Shown: piece by piece, positions 1-11,489 of the stretch
How positions within the stretch are numbered: position 1 is the first letter of the stretch
Layout: each line of letters begins with the position of its first letter
From: Arachis hypogaea
Lineage: Eukaryota > Streptophyta > Magnoliopsida > Fabales > Fabaceae
NCBI RefSeq assembly: GCF_003086295.3
Contig: NC_092040.1
Coordinates: forward strand, 7,440,001 to 7,504,000
DNA length: 64,000 nucleotides
Direction: 5' to 3'
The notes under the pieces: generated by a model
Told to the model about the DNA's origin: nothing
Databases searched by the model: none
The model's input: the letters and a program-made list of their open reading frames with translations, nothing else
Made by a program: the position numbers and the translations under genes

Positions 1-421
1 CGACTTGTGAGTACGAGTGAATGGGGGTGGTACCTGCAAAGGCACTCTGACGCTTAAGTCAGCAAGGGTGCAAGCAGGTCTAGAGAGTATTGGGACTTAG
101 AGATACCTGAGGGATGTCAGTGTATTTATAGTGATGAACCAATAATCACCGTTGGAGTAGTTCCACTTTTCAGGGTGTATAACCGTCCCTTTATCTTAGG
201 GAGGTTACTATATGGCTTCTGGAAGTGGGTAGAGAGATTTTAGGAGCAGTTACTCATTTGAGTGTTTATCTGCCAGCTAATCTTCGTCTCCGACTTCTTT
301 GGGGTAAGTCGTGGTGAGAACCGACTTCGTAGGGAGAAGGTCGGTATAGGGCGAGGCTCAATCCTTTGGATTGGGCCTTTCGTTGGGTCCTGGGCCTTAT
401 CATTGGGCCAAGGTATGAATA
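1..421 (-). repeat. 3' LTR of the Tat element, truncated by window edge
   Basis: Base 1 aligns with 19356 in the other LTR and the two stay collinear to the end of the repeat. The last bases are TA where the intact copy has CA, so the terminal dinucleotide is mutated. The interior begins at 422. Confidence 0.93.
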
Positions 422-670
422 GTGCCCCTACTCGAGCCCAATTTCTTTTAAGACTTGGGTTCGAGTATTCTACTCGGGGTCGTAACCGATCTGGGAGGGA
501 ACCGACGTGATCATTGGGAACCGACGTGACTTTTCGTGGCTTTTGATTTTCACAGTTACGTCTAATCAAACGTCGCGTCCGTTAGAGGTTCGCGTAGGGA
601 TTAATTACCTTGGTAAAGGTGCACCCCTTAATGATTGCTTCTGTTTTTACCATTATGCCCCTAACGTGTT

Positions 671-678
671 TATAAATA
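671..678 (+). promoter_or_regulatory. TATA box of the antisense gene
   Basis: TATAAATA lies about 300 bp upstream of the antisense ATG, inside the element interior and outside the LTR. It is followed by a pyrimidine-rich leader. A likely 5'UTR intron spans 797-946 (donor GGTTAG, acceptor TTTTGTAG), so this gene seems to have its own promoter. Confidence 0.55.
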
Positions 679-976
679 CTTTCCCTCTCTTTCGTTGTTT
701 CGTTTCTGCGATTTTTCCAAATTTTCTTCTCATCTGTTCGTGGGGCATTCTTTGTTTGAAGGCTTTCATCTTCCTTTACCTTGTTTCCAGACAAAGGTTA
801 GTCCTTTCTCCTCTTCTCTTTTATGAAATGCTTCTGTTTGCATGCTTTTACTTTTTTAGAGAGAGGAGTTTACTCTGTAGGCTTCTGTTTGATTCCATGC
901 CCCCTTAGAGACCCTGTTCTTGATCTTTTTCTTTTTTCTTTTGTAGGTTTCGCTAATCCTTTTTAGGAAAAGAAAG

Positions 977-2971
977 ATGTCTTCCATAGAAATTCTTGCT
1001 CAGTGGGTCGATGTCACTGTTTTAGGAGAGGAACCTTTGGTTGATACCGAATTTATTACCAACCTTCGCACTCACCACAGAATTTGTACTTCTGAGGAGG
1101 ATGAGCCGAAGTATGAATTGGTGGTCCCGGGTTCAGAAGACCGGGTTTGTTTTTGGAGGGACAATGAGGTGGTCCCTCATTTTTTCTACATATATGAGAG
1201 CATGGTTACCCATTTGGGTGTTTTTCTTCCATTTTCTGATTTCGAAATGGCTGTCTTACGTCACTGCCGAGTTGCTCCTACCCAACTTCACCCCAACTCT
1301 TGGGGTTTTCTGAAAATCTACCAGTTTATCAGTCATACTTTAGACTTTTCGACTTCCTTGAGGATTTTCTTTTATCTCTTCCACATGACCAAGCCCTTCA
1401 GTGGGCAAAATAACAAGCAACAATGGGTGTCTTTCCGAGCTATACAAGGTCGGAGAGTTTTCACCCTTTTTGATGAATCCTTCCATGACTTCAAAAATTA
1501 TTTTTTCAAAGTTCAAGGCGTAGAGGGTCACCACCCCTTCTTCTTAGACGAGAGTTCTTCCCCTCGCTTTCCTCTATACTGGCTAGAGGCCTCCCCCTGT
1601 GAGAAATATGGTTTGGACGATCTAAATGAAGTGGAGGCAGCCATTGTGGGGTTCCTCCGAGAAGTGTGGGGGAGGGCCCCATATCTGGATACCAAAAAAT
1701 TTCTCCAGGGGTCGCCGACCTTTATCCAGACACAACTAGGTAGCTTTTATTTTTCTGCTTTGTTTCCGACTTGCGACTTGTTTTTGTCGACTTGTCTGAC
1801 TTTTTGGGCTACTAATTGTTTTTTTACAGAGATGGCGAAGAAGAATTCCAGTGAATATTACCAGAGAGTCCAGGAGGCCAAGGCGAGGTCCCGTGCCAGG
1901 GCTGGCGGCGGCAGGGTAACTAGCTTTCCTCTTCCTCCTCCTCCCCCTTCTTCCCGAAGTTTGGGGACTCCTTCTCAACCCATCGTCATTTCCTCCTCGG
2001 CTTCTTCTCAGCCGCCCCCTCTCCCCCGACCTTCTCCTGAGTCAGAGAAGAAGAAGCGTAAGACTTTAGAGTCTAGCTCTTCTTTTGAAGGTGATGCTAA
2101 GGTGGATGCTCCTGCATTTATCCGAAAACACATCTATCCCCATACCCCTATAGGTATGGATGATGTTTCTATCCGGAACCACCCCACCATTCTGGCTCAA
2201 GAGAATATCAGGGCGGCGACGGTGTGCTCCAAGTTTCTTGATATTTTTGAGAAGACTCCTCTTAGCTCTCTGGGTTCAACCTCGAGGGTTGAAGAGTTGG
2301 AGAAAAGGCTTCTCGTATATCAGAAATATGGGAAGGAGTTGAAGGAGGAGGTCGCTAAGTTGAAGGAGGAGAGGGATGGCCTTCGGGAGAAGGAGAGCAA
2401 GTTACAAGCCCAATACAATATGGAGGAGGGCTTGAGGAAGAAGGCGCAGGAGAGTTATTCGAGCTTGTTCGAGGACCTCGTGGGGGTGAGGAAGGATTTG
2501 TTGAATTCTCAGAATGCTTACGCCGAGTTGGATGACTCTATTGCTGAAGGAGCCGAGGAGGCCTGGAGGATTTTTAAGGAGCAGGTCGGAGTCCTTGCTC
2601 CCGACCTGGATCTCTCTCCTTTGGATCCTGACAAGGTCGTCATTGATGGTGCCATAGTTTCTCCTCCTGCTCCCGAGGTTGTCTCTGAGTCAGATTTGAA
2701 GACTCGGGGACAGAGAATCATTGAGTCCCCTCCTCTCCAAAGGATGCTCCGAGTTCCTCAAGGTCTCACAGAACCTCCTCTCCGTCTCCTATGGACACTT
2801 CTCTCCCTGGTCCTGATGGCGCTCCGACTACTGTTCCCAACTCTGGTGGTGATGTTCTCTAAAAAACTTGTTGGCTATATGGGGGCCCGGCCTGTGGGTC
2901 CCCTCTTTTTTTTAAACTCTTTTTTTATGTTTGTGGTGGTGACTTGGTTGACATTTTCCTTGGCCTTTTAA
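977..2971 (+). CDS. Antisense extra ORF of the Tat element, PF04195-like 'putative gypsy-type transposon' protein
   Basis: The gene runs opposite to gag-pol, between integrase and the 3' LTR. Residues 1-250 resemble the plant 'putative gypsy type transposon' domain, with the typical block around TQLHPNSWGF at about residues 100-110. A proline/serine linker with a KKKRK nuclear-localisation-like patch (about 360) follows, then a long charged coiled coil (about 420-530). A probable 90-bp intron at 1740-1829 has GT-AG ends and is a multiple of three without stops, so the frame is open spliced or unspliced. The last 50 or so hydrophobic residues look out of frame: another frame ends at 2860-2862 with a more ordinary tail, suggesting a late indel. 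The molecular function is unknown; antisense ORFs at this position are known in Tat-lineage elements. Confidence 0.75.
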   Translation: MSSIEILAQWVDVTVLGEEPLVDTEFITNLRTHHRICTSEEDEPKYELVVPGSEDRVCFWRDNEVVPHFFYIYESMVTHLGVFLPFSDFEMAVLRHCRVAPTQLHPNSWGFLKIYQFISHTLDFSTSLRIFFYLFHMTKPFSGQNNKQQWVSFRAIQGRRVFTLFDESFHDFKNYFFKVQGVEGHHPFFLDESSSPRFPLYWLEASPCEKYGLDDLNEVEAAIVGFLREVWGRAPYLDTKKFLQGSPTFIQTQLGSFYFSALFPTCDLFLSTCLTFWATNCFFTEMAKKNSSEYYQRVQEAKARSRARAGGGRVTSFPLPPPPPSSRSLGTPSQPIVISSSASSQPPPLPRPSPESEKKKRKTLESSSSFEGDAKVDAPAFIRKHIYPHTPIGMDDVSIRNHPTILAQENIRAATVCSKFLDIFEKTPLSSLGSTSRVEELEKRLLVYQKYGKELKEEVAKLKEERDGLREKESKLQAQYNMEEGLRKKAQESYSSLFEDLVGVRKDLLNSQNAYAELDDSIAEGAEEAWRIFKEQVGVLAPDLDLSPLDPDKVVIDGAIVSPPAPEVVSESDLKTRGQRIIESPPLQRMLRVPQGLTEPPLRLLWTLLSLVLMALRLLFPTLVVMFSKKLVGYMGARPVGPLFFLNSFFMFVVVTWLTFSLAF

Positions 2972-3674
2972 GGCCGTAAACGAAAAATACTTGGAAATAT
3001 CCTTTTTGGATAAGGGTTTAAGTTTAACAAAAAATACCCTTTTTTGGATAAGGATTTTAGTTAAAACCCCTTTGATCTTTTGAAAACATTTTTCTAGGTT
3101 GTCTGTCCCTTTTGAGCCTTTTTCTTTTAAGGGCTTAGGACAGCCTTTAGCTTTGGCTTTTTAATAGGTTTTTCGATCTCTTTTTGGTATTCCTTATACT
3201 CAATTTTTTGATTCATTGAGTTCCTATGACTTAGGTTATTTTTGCGATGCATTTTGTCTCCTACTCGGTTTTTCATCTCGACTTATGAGTTGGAGTGTCT
3301 CCGAGTTTCTCATGATCAACTTTTATAATCTCTTTACACCGACTTGTACCTCGTCGTTTTATCCTGACGACCATCTAGGTCGGTTCATGGGATTTTCACG
3401 TTTTGTCGAGCTTAAGTCGGCGCGTTTCGTAGAAAGAAAAACAGACGAGAAGGAATTTATAAGAGATATTGTAAAATATATTTATTTACTTGGGAAGGTA
3501 CCTTACTGCTACTAAGGGTTTTTAATAATCTATTCCCCCTTAGTCTCTACTGTGATGCCTCATTAAAAACCCTTCTTCAGAAAAAATCCTTTGATTTTTG
3601 GGAAAAAATCGTGAAGTTGGGAAAAGAGTACATCAGGGAGTAGAGTTTGCATTTAACTATAGTACATTTTCATG

Positions 3675-5010
3675 TTACAAGCATGCCATGACCTTGGTAA
3701 CCTTATAATAGCCTTTTCCTAGTACTTCCCTAATCTTGTATGGTCCCTTCCAATTAGCGGCGAGCTTTCCTTCCCCAGACTTGTTGACTCCTATGTCATT
3801 TCTGATTAAGACCAAGTCATTTGGGGTGAAGCTCCTCCGAATGACTTTTTTGTTGTACCTGATAGTCATCCTTTGTTTCAATGTTGCTTCTCTTATCTGG
3901 GCTTGCTCTCGGACTTCGGGGAGCAAATCAAGTTCCTCTTTGTGCCCCTGTATGTTCCCGATTTCATCATGGACGATCACCCTTGGGCTTTGTTCACTGA
4001 TTTCCACTGGTATTATAGCTTCTACACCATAGACAAGTCGGAAGGGCATTTCTCCAGTGGCAGATTGTGGTGTCGTCCGGTAAGCCCACAACACTTGGGG
4101 GAGCTCCTCTATCCAGGCTCCTTTTGCATCTTGTAGTCTTTTCTTTAGCCCTGCCAATATGACTTTGTTGGCTGCCTCGACTTGTCCATTTGCTTGGGGA
4201 TGTTCCACCGAGGTGAACTGGTGTTTGATCTTCATACTGGCCACTAGGTTTCTAAAGGTGGAGTCGGTGAACTGGGTTCCGTTATCTGTAGTAATGGAAT
4301 AAGGTATTTCATACCTTGTGATGATATTTTTGTAGAGGAACCTCTGACTTCTTTGGGCTGTGATGGTGGCTAATGGTTCTGCTTTTATCCACTTTGTGAA
4401 GTAATCTATTCCTACGATTAAGTATTTGACTTGTCCTGGCGCTTGGGGAAAAGGACCTAACAAATCCATTCCCCACTTTGCGAAGGGCCATGGAGAAGTT
4501 ATACTAATGAGCTCATCAGGGGGAGCCACGTGGAAATTTGCATGCATTTGGCATGGTTGGCACTTTTTCACAAATTCTGTGGCATCTTTCTGCAAGGTCG
4601 GCCAGTAGAATCTAGCTCGGATTACTTTCCTAGCTAGCGACTTGGCTCCGAGATGGTTTCCGCAGATCCCATTATGAACCTCTTCTAGTACTTCAGTGGT
4701 ACTTGAGGTCGGTACACACTTCAACAATGGCGTTGATATTCCTCTTTTATAAAGGATATTTTTCACCAGAGTGTAATGTTGTGCTTCCCCCCGGATTTTC
4801 TTAATCTCTTTTTCCTCTTTAGGGAGGATGTCGAATCTTAGGTATTCGACCAAGGGATTCATCCATCCGAGGTTTAGCCCAGTTACTTCAAGGACATCTC
4901 GTTTGTACTCTACTTTTACCACAGGGGGTTCTTGGAGAGTTTCTTGGATCAAGCTTCTATTATTCCCTCCTGGCTTGGTACTTGCTAACTTGGAGAGGGC
5001 GTCTGCTCTG
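3675..5010 (-). pseudogene. Integrase segment of the Tat pol polyprotein
   Basis: The segment inserts retroelement DNA into the host genome. In order it shows an HHCC zinc-binding region (the final pair is CQPC), then the catalytic core with Asp in GMDLLGPF, Asp in TDNGTQF and Glu in NGQVEAAN, then a chromatin-side C-terminus. The frame is open from the insertion point at 5010 down to the stop at 3675; the first Met (4952) is internal and not a real start. The upstream half of pol lies beyond the nested element. The reading phase matches exactly across the junction once the insert and one target duplication are discounted. Confidence 0.92.
5006..5010. repeat. Target-site duplication CTCTG, left copy
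   Basis: CTCTG directly precedes the inner LTR and recurs at 15369-15373 directly after it. A 5-bp duplication is standard for Ty3/gypsy integration. Confidence 0.95.
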
Positions 5011-6659
5011 TGATGAGCGGATAATTTATACGCTTTTTGGCATTGTTTTTATATAGTTTTTAGTAAGTTTGAGCTACTTTTAGGGATGTTTTCATTAGTC
5101 TTTATGTTAAATTCACATTTCTGGACTTTACTATGAGTTTGTGTGTTTTTCTATGATTTCAGGTAAATTCTGGCTGAAATTGAGGGATTTGAGCAAAACT
5201 CTGAAGAAGGCTGACAAAAGGACTGCTGATGCTGTTGGAATCTGACCTCCCTGCACTCGAAATGGATTTTCTGGAGCTACAGAACTCCAATTGGCGCGCT
5301 CTCAACGGCGTTGGAAAGTAGACATCCAGGGCTTTCCAGCAATATATAATAGTCCATACTTTATTCAGAGATTGACGACGTAACTTGGCGTTGAACGCCA
5401 AGTACATGCTGCTGTCTGGAGTTAAACGCCAGAAAAACGTCATGATCCGGAGTTGAACGCCCAAAACACGTTATAACTCGGAGTTCAACTCCAAGAGAAG
5501 CCTCAGCTCGTGGATTGATCAAGCTCAGCCCAAGCATACACCAAGTGGGCCCCGGAAGTGGATTTATGCATCAAATACTTACTCATGTAAACCCTAGTAG
5601 CTAGTCTAGTATAAATAGGATAAGTTACTATTGTATTGGACATCTTTTGACAGTTTAATCTCTTGAATATTCGGTCACTTGATCATGGAGAGGACTGGCC
5701 ATTCGGCCATGCCTGAACCTCTTTCACTTATGTATCTTCAATGGTGGAGTTTCTGCACACCATAGATTAAGGGAGTGGAACTCTGCTGTACCTCAAGTAT
5801 TAATGTAATTCTATTGTCTTTTATTCAATTCTCTTTTATTCTTATTCCAAGATATTCATTCGTACCCAAGAACATGATGAATGTGATGATAAGTAACCCT
5901 CATTATCATTCTCACTTATGAACGCACGTGATTGACAACCACTTCCGTTCTACATGCAACCGAGCTTGAATGTGTATCTCTTAGATTCTCCAACAGAATC
6001 TTCGTGGTATAAGTTAGATAGATGGCGGCATTCATGAGGATCCGGAAAGTCTAAACCTTGTCTGTGGTATTCCGAGTAGGATTCTATGATTGAATGACTG
6101 TGACGAGCTTCAAACTCCTGAAGGCTGGGCGTGATGACAAGCGCAAAAGAATCAAGGGATTCTATTCCAACCTGATTGAGAACCGACAGATGATTAGCCG
6201 TGCTGTGACAGAGCATAGGAACGTTTTCACTGAGAGGATGGGATGTAGCCATTGACAACGGTGATGCCCTACATACAGCTTGCCATGGAAAGGAGTAAGA
6301 AGGATTGAGTTGAAGCAATGGGAGAGCAGGCGTCCTTGAGCCATACAGTATCTCCATTCGCTTATCTGAAATTCCCACCAATGAATCTGCATGAGTACTC
6401 TATCCCTTTTACTTATTTTATTTATCCAATTTAATTCCATTTGACCCTATGATTCCACTCACTAACTGAGATCTACAAGATGACCATAGCTTGCTTCATA
6501 CCAACAATCTCTGTGGGATCGACCCTTACTCACGTAAGGTTTATTACTTGGACGACCCAGTACACTTGCTGGTTAGTTGAACGAAGTTGTGAATTCAACT
6601 GGTGCCACAATAATAATTTCATACAACTTAGAGAATAGTGATCACAATTTCGTCCATCA
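5011..6659 (+). repeat. 5' LTR of the nested element
   Basis: It starts TGATGAGCGG and ends CGTCCATCA. It contains four degenerate units of the TGGCGTT/AACGCCA palindrome at about 5393-5492. Confidence 0.95.
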
Positions 6660-6665
6660 AGTTTT

Positions 6666-6682
6666 TGGCGCCGTTGTCGGGG
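6666..6682 (+). other. Primer-binding site, tRNA-Asp type
   Basis: TGGCGCCGTTGTCGGGG lies seven bases past the LTR end. It differs at one base from the corresponding site of the outer element (GTC versus GCC), which I recall as complementary to the plant tRNA-Asp 3' end. Confidence 0.8.
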
Positions 6683-8180
6683 ATTGTTCGAGTATGGACA
6701 ACTGACGGTTCATCTTGTTGCTCAGATTGGGTAATTTTCTTTTCAAAAATCTTTTTCAAAAATTTTTCTTTTCTTTTTCGTTTTTCCAAAAATGTTTTTT
6801 TTCGAAAAAATTAAATAAAAATACAAAAAAATTAGAAAATCATAAAAATAAAAAAAAATATTTTGTGTTTCTTGTTTGAGTCTTGTGTTAATTTTTAAGT
6901 TTGGTGTCAATTGCATGCTTTTAAAATTTTTCTTGCATTTTTTCGAAAATTTCATGCATTCATAGTGTTCTTCATGATCTTCAAGTTGTTCTTGACAAGT
7001 CTTCTTGTTTGATCTTGATGATTTCTTGTTTTGTGTCTTTTGTTGTTTTTCATGTGCACTTTTGCATTCATATTTTCCATGCATTAAAGATTTCTAAGTT
7101 TGGTGTCTTGCATGTTTTCTTTGCATCAAAAAAATTTTTAAAATTATGTTCTTGATGTTCATCATGATCTTCAAAGTGTTCTTGGTGTTCATCTTGACAT
7201 TCATAGCATTCTTGCATGCATCTTGTGTCTTGATCCAAAATTTTCATGTTTTGGGTCATTTTTGTGTTTTTCTTTAAAAATTCAAAAATAAAAAAAAATA
7301 TCTTTTCCTTATTTTCCTCCAAATTTTCGAAATTTTGGGTTGACTTAGTCAAAAATTTTTCAAAATTAGTTGTTTCTTACAAGTCAAGTCAAAATTTCAA
7401 TTTTAAAAATCTTATCTTTTCAAAATCTTTTTCAAAAATCATATCTTTTTCATTTTTTTATAATTTTCGAAAATTTCAAAATTATTTTTTCAAAATCTTT
7501 TTCTTATCTTTATATCAAATTTTCGAAAATTAGCTAAACAATTAATGTGATTGGTTCAAAAATTTGAAGTTTGTTACTTTCTTGTTAAGAAAGGTTCAAT
7601 CTTTAAGTTCTAGAATCTTATCTTGTAGTTTCTTGTTAGTGAAATTATTTTTAAAATTAAATCTTTTTCAAAATATCTTTTTCAAATATATCTTTTTATC
7701 TTTTACCTTATCTTTTTCAAAAAAATTTTATCTTTTTCAAAATTTGATTTCAAAATATCTTATCTAACTTCTTATCTTCTTATCTTTTTCAATCAACTAA
7801 ACAACTTTTTGTTTATTTCTTATCTTTTTCAAAACCAACTAACTACTTTTTCCTCTCTAATTTTCAAAAATATCTCATCTCTTTTTCAAAAATTCTTTTT
7901 GTTTTAAATTTTAATTTTAATCTTATCTTATCTCTAATTTTCGAAAATTACTAACTCCTTTTTCAAAAATTATTTTCGAAATTTCTCTTCTCTTCTCTTA
8001 TTCTATTTAATTAATTAATTACTAACACTTTTCTTTACCTCTCTTCATCTAAGAATCCGAACTTCTTATATCCCTTGTATTTGGATTCTTCTACCCCTTT
8101 CTTCTTCTACTAACATAAAGGAATCTCTATACTGTGACATAGAGGATTCCTCTTTCTTTTCTTGTTTTCTTCTCTTTCAT
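6683..8180 (+). other. T-rich untranslated leader of the nested element
   Basis: About 1.5 kb of low-complexity DNA is dominated by repeated TCTTTTTCAAAA-like words, with no credible ORF. Two copies of the TAAGTTTGGTGT motif occur at about 6895 and 7095. Confidence 0.75.
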
Positions 8181-10499
8181 ATGAGCAGGAACAGGGAAAA
8201 AGGCACTCTTGTTGAAGTTGATCCAGAACCTGAAAGGACTCTGAAGAGAAAATTAAGAGAAGCTAAATTACAACAATCCAGAAATAACCTTTCAGAAATT
8301 TTCGAACAAGAGAAGGAGATGGCAGCCGAAAATAATAATAATAATAATGCAAGGAGAATGCTTGGTGACTTCACAAAGCCAACGTCCAAGTTTGATGGAA
8401 GAAGCATCTCCATTCCTGCCATTGGAGCCAATAACTTTGAGCTTAAGCCTCAACTAGTTGCATTAATGCAACAAAACTGCAAGTTTTATGGACTTCCATT
8501 TGAAGATCCTTATCAGTTTTTAACTGAGTTCTTGCAGATCTGTGAGACTGTAAAGACGAATGGAGTTGATCCTGAAGTCTACAGACTCATGCTTTTCCCT
8601 TTTGCAGTAAGAGACAGAGCTAGAATATGGTTGGATTCACAACCTAAGGATAGCCTGGACTTCTGGGATAAGCTGGTCACTGCCTTCTTGGATAAATTCT
8701 TTCCTCCTCAAAAGCTGAGCAAGCTGAGAGTGGATGTTCAAACCTTCAAACAAAAAGATGGTGAATCCCTCTATGAAGCTTGGGAAAGATACAAGCAGCT
8801 GACCAAAAGATGTCCATCTGACATGTTTTCAGAATGGACCCTATTAGATATATTCTATTATGGTCTCTCTGAATTTTCGAAAATGTCATTGGACCATTCT
8901 GCAGGTGGATCTATTCACCTGAAGAAAACGCCTGAAGAGGCTCAAGAACTCATTGACATGGTTGCAAACAACCAGTTCATGTATACCTCTGAGAGGAATT
9001 CCGTGAATAATGGGATACCTCAGAAGAAAGGAGTTCTTGAAATTGATGCTCTGAATGCCATATTGGCTCAGAACAAAATGTTGACTCAATAGGTCAACAT
9101 AATCTCTCAAAATCTGAATGGATTGCAACATGCATCCAACAGTACTAGAGAGGTAGCTTCTGAAGAAGCTTATGATCCTGAGAACCCTGCCATGGCAGAA
9201 GTTAATTACATGGGTGAACCTTATGGAAACACCTATAATCCATCATGGAGAAATCACCCAAATTTCTCCTGGAAGGATCAACAAAAGCCTCAACAAGGCT
9301 TTAACAATGGTGGACGCAATAGGCTGAGCAATAGTAAGCCATATCCATCATCTTCTCAGCAATAGACAGAGAATTCAGAACAAAACACTTCTAATTTAGC
9401 CAATATTGTCTCTGATCTGTCAAAAGCCACTTTCAGTTTCATGAATGAAACAAGATCCTCCATTAGAAATTTGGAGGCACAAGTGGGCCAGCTGAGTAAG
9501 AAAGTCATTGAAACTCCTCCCAGTATTCTCCCAAGCAATACAGAAGAGAATCCAAAAGGAGAGTGCAAGGCCATTGATTTGATCAAAGTGGCCGAATGCA
9601 CTAGGGAGGAGGAGGACGAAAATCCTAGTGAGGAAGACCTCCTGGGACGTCCTTCAAGCAAGAAGGAATTTCCTATTAAGGATCCAGAGGAATCTGAGGC
9701 TCATCTAGAGACCATAGAGATTCCATTAAATCTCCTTCTGCCATTCATGAGCTCTGAAGACTATTCTTCCTCTGAAGAGGATGAAGATGTGACTGGAGAG
9801 CAAGTTGCTCAATATTTAGGAGCTGTCATGAAGCTGAATGCCAAGCTGTTTGGTAATGAGACTTGGGAAAGTGAACCTCCCTTGCTCATTAGTGAACTAG
9901 ATACTTGGATTCAGAAAACTCTACCTCAAAAGAAACAAGATCCTGGCAAGTTCTTAATACCTTGTACCATTGGCACCATGAGCTTTGAAAAAGCTCTATG
10001 TGATCTGGGGTCAGGGATAAATCTTATGCCACTCTCTGTAATGGAGAAGCTGGGGATCATTGAGGTACAACCTGCCTTGTTCTCATTGCAATTGGCAGAT
10101 AAGTCATTGAGACAAGCTTATGGAATAGTAGAGGACGTGCTAGTAAAGGTTGAAGGCCTTTACATCCCTGCTGATTTCATAATCCTAGACACTAGGAAGG
10201 AAGATGATGAATGCATCATCCTAGGAAGACCTTTCCTAGCCACAGCAGGAGCTGTGATAGATGTCAACAGAGGTGAATTAGTCCTTCAATTGAATGGGGA
10301 CTACCTTGTGTTTAAGGCACATGGCCATCCCTCTGTGACAGAAGAGAGTAAGCATGAAGAGCTTCTCCCAGTTCAGAGTCAAGAAGAGCCCACACAGTCA
10401 AACTCTAAGTTTGGTGTTGTGAAACAACAACCAAACTCTAAGTTTGGTGTTCAGACCCCATATCCAAACTCTAAGTTTGGTGTTGGGACTACACACTAA
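8181..10499 (+). pseudogene. gag-pro: gag-protease ORF with two in-frame TAG stops
   Basis: A single frame runs from ATG 8181 to 10499, interrupted only by TAG at 9090-9092 and 9363-9365. The first block (to about residue 300) is a retrotransposon gag domain, with the plant motif around ARIWLDSQPKDS. The middle is an Asn/Pro-rich linker. From about residue 560 an aspartic protease resembles the retropepsin fold; its active site reads CDLGSGINLMP where DTG is usual, a form common in Athila-type elements. Three NSKFGV repeats close the ORF. Both stops could be C-to-T changes of CAG. The frame ends without RT, so the element depends on enzymes from elsewhere. Confidence 0.88.
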
Positions 10500-10727
10500 C
10501 ATTGACCTGATCACCTTGTGGCTCCATGAGAGCCACTGTCAAGCTATTGACATTAAAGAAGCGCTTGTTGGGAGGCAACCCAATTTTATTTATCTAATTT
10601 TTATTTTTATTGTTATTTTGTGTTTTATTAGGTACATGATCATGAGGAGTCACGAAAAAATCAAAAAAATTAAAAACAGAGTCAAAAAACAGAAGAAAAA
10701 AATTTCTCACCCTGGAGGTAGCACAGA

Positions 10728-10969
10728 CTGGCGTTCAACGCCAGTAAGATGCATCTGGCTGGCGTTCAACGCCAGAACAGAGCACCATTCTGGCGCTGAA
10801 CGCCAGAAACAAGCAACATCCTGGCGCTGAACGCCAGGAATGTGCCTGGAGGAGACAAGCTGGCGTTAAACGCCAGAAACATGCATGAAACTGGCGTTCA
10901 ACGCCAGAAACATGCATTACATGGGCGTTGAACGCCCAGAACGTGCACCAATGGGCGTTTGAACGCCAG
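10728..10969 (+). repeat. Array of eight palindromic TGGCGTTNAACGCCA units
   Basis: Eight units of about 15-17 bp, each close to a perfect inverted repeat (core TGGCGTT-AACGCCA), are spaced by 10-25 bp of variable sequence between gag-pro and the second ORF. The last two units shift to GGGCGTT/AACGCCC. Weaker units of the same type lie in both LTRs. Confidence 0.95.
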
Positions 10970-11489
10970 AATGATGCCCGAAGGCAATTTACATGCCTAT
11001 ATGGTGAAGGAATGGTATTTCTTTTCACCTCAGGATCTGTGGACCCCACAGGATCCCCACCTACCATATTCCCACCTTTTCTTTTAATCCTAATCTCATT
11101 TCACTCTTTCCCATGTCACACTTCCCAAAAAACCTTCACCAATCACTTCAATTCCTCTTCCCAATTACCCCATTCACCATTCACATCAACCCACTCTTCC
11201 CCATAAACCCCACCTACCTTCATACAATTCAAATTCAATTTCCCACCCATTCCCACCCAAAATGACCGAACACCCACCCTCCCCTCTCCCTATAAATACC
11301 CTTCCATTCTACTTCATTTTCACACAAAACAACCCCTTCTTCTCCCACATAGCCGAACCTACTTCTTCCCCTCTCTACCATATTCTCTTCTTCTTCTTCT
11401 ACTCTTCTTTTCTTTCTTGCTCGAGGGCGAGCAAATATTTAAGTTTGGTGTGGTAAAAGCATAAGCTTTTTGTTTTTCCATTACCATCA

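Noticed and set aside
5159..6440. Minus-strand ORFs in the inner LTR (repeated at 13868-15149)
   Set aside because: They are identical in both LTRs, lack domains and lie in regulatory DNA; they are best explained as chance open frames.
10728..10969. Regular palindromic repeats resembling a CRISPR array
   Set aside because: The spacing is irregular and short, units vary, there are no Cas genes, and the array lies inside a plant LTR retrotransposon.
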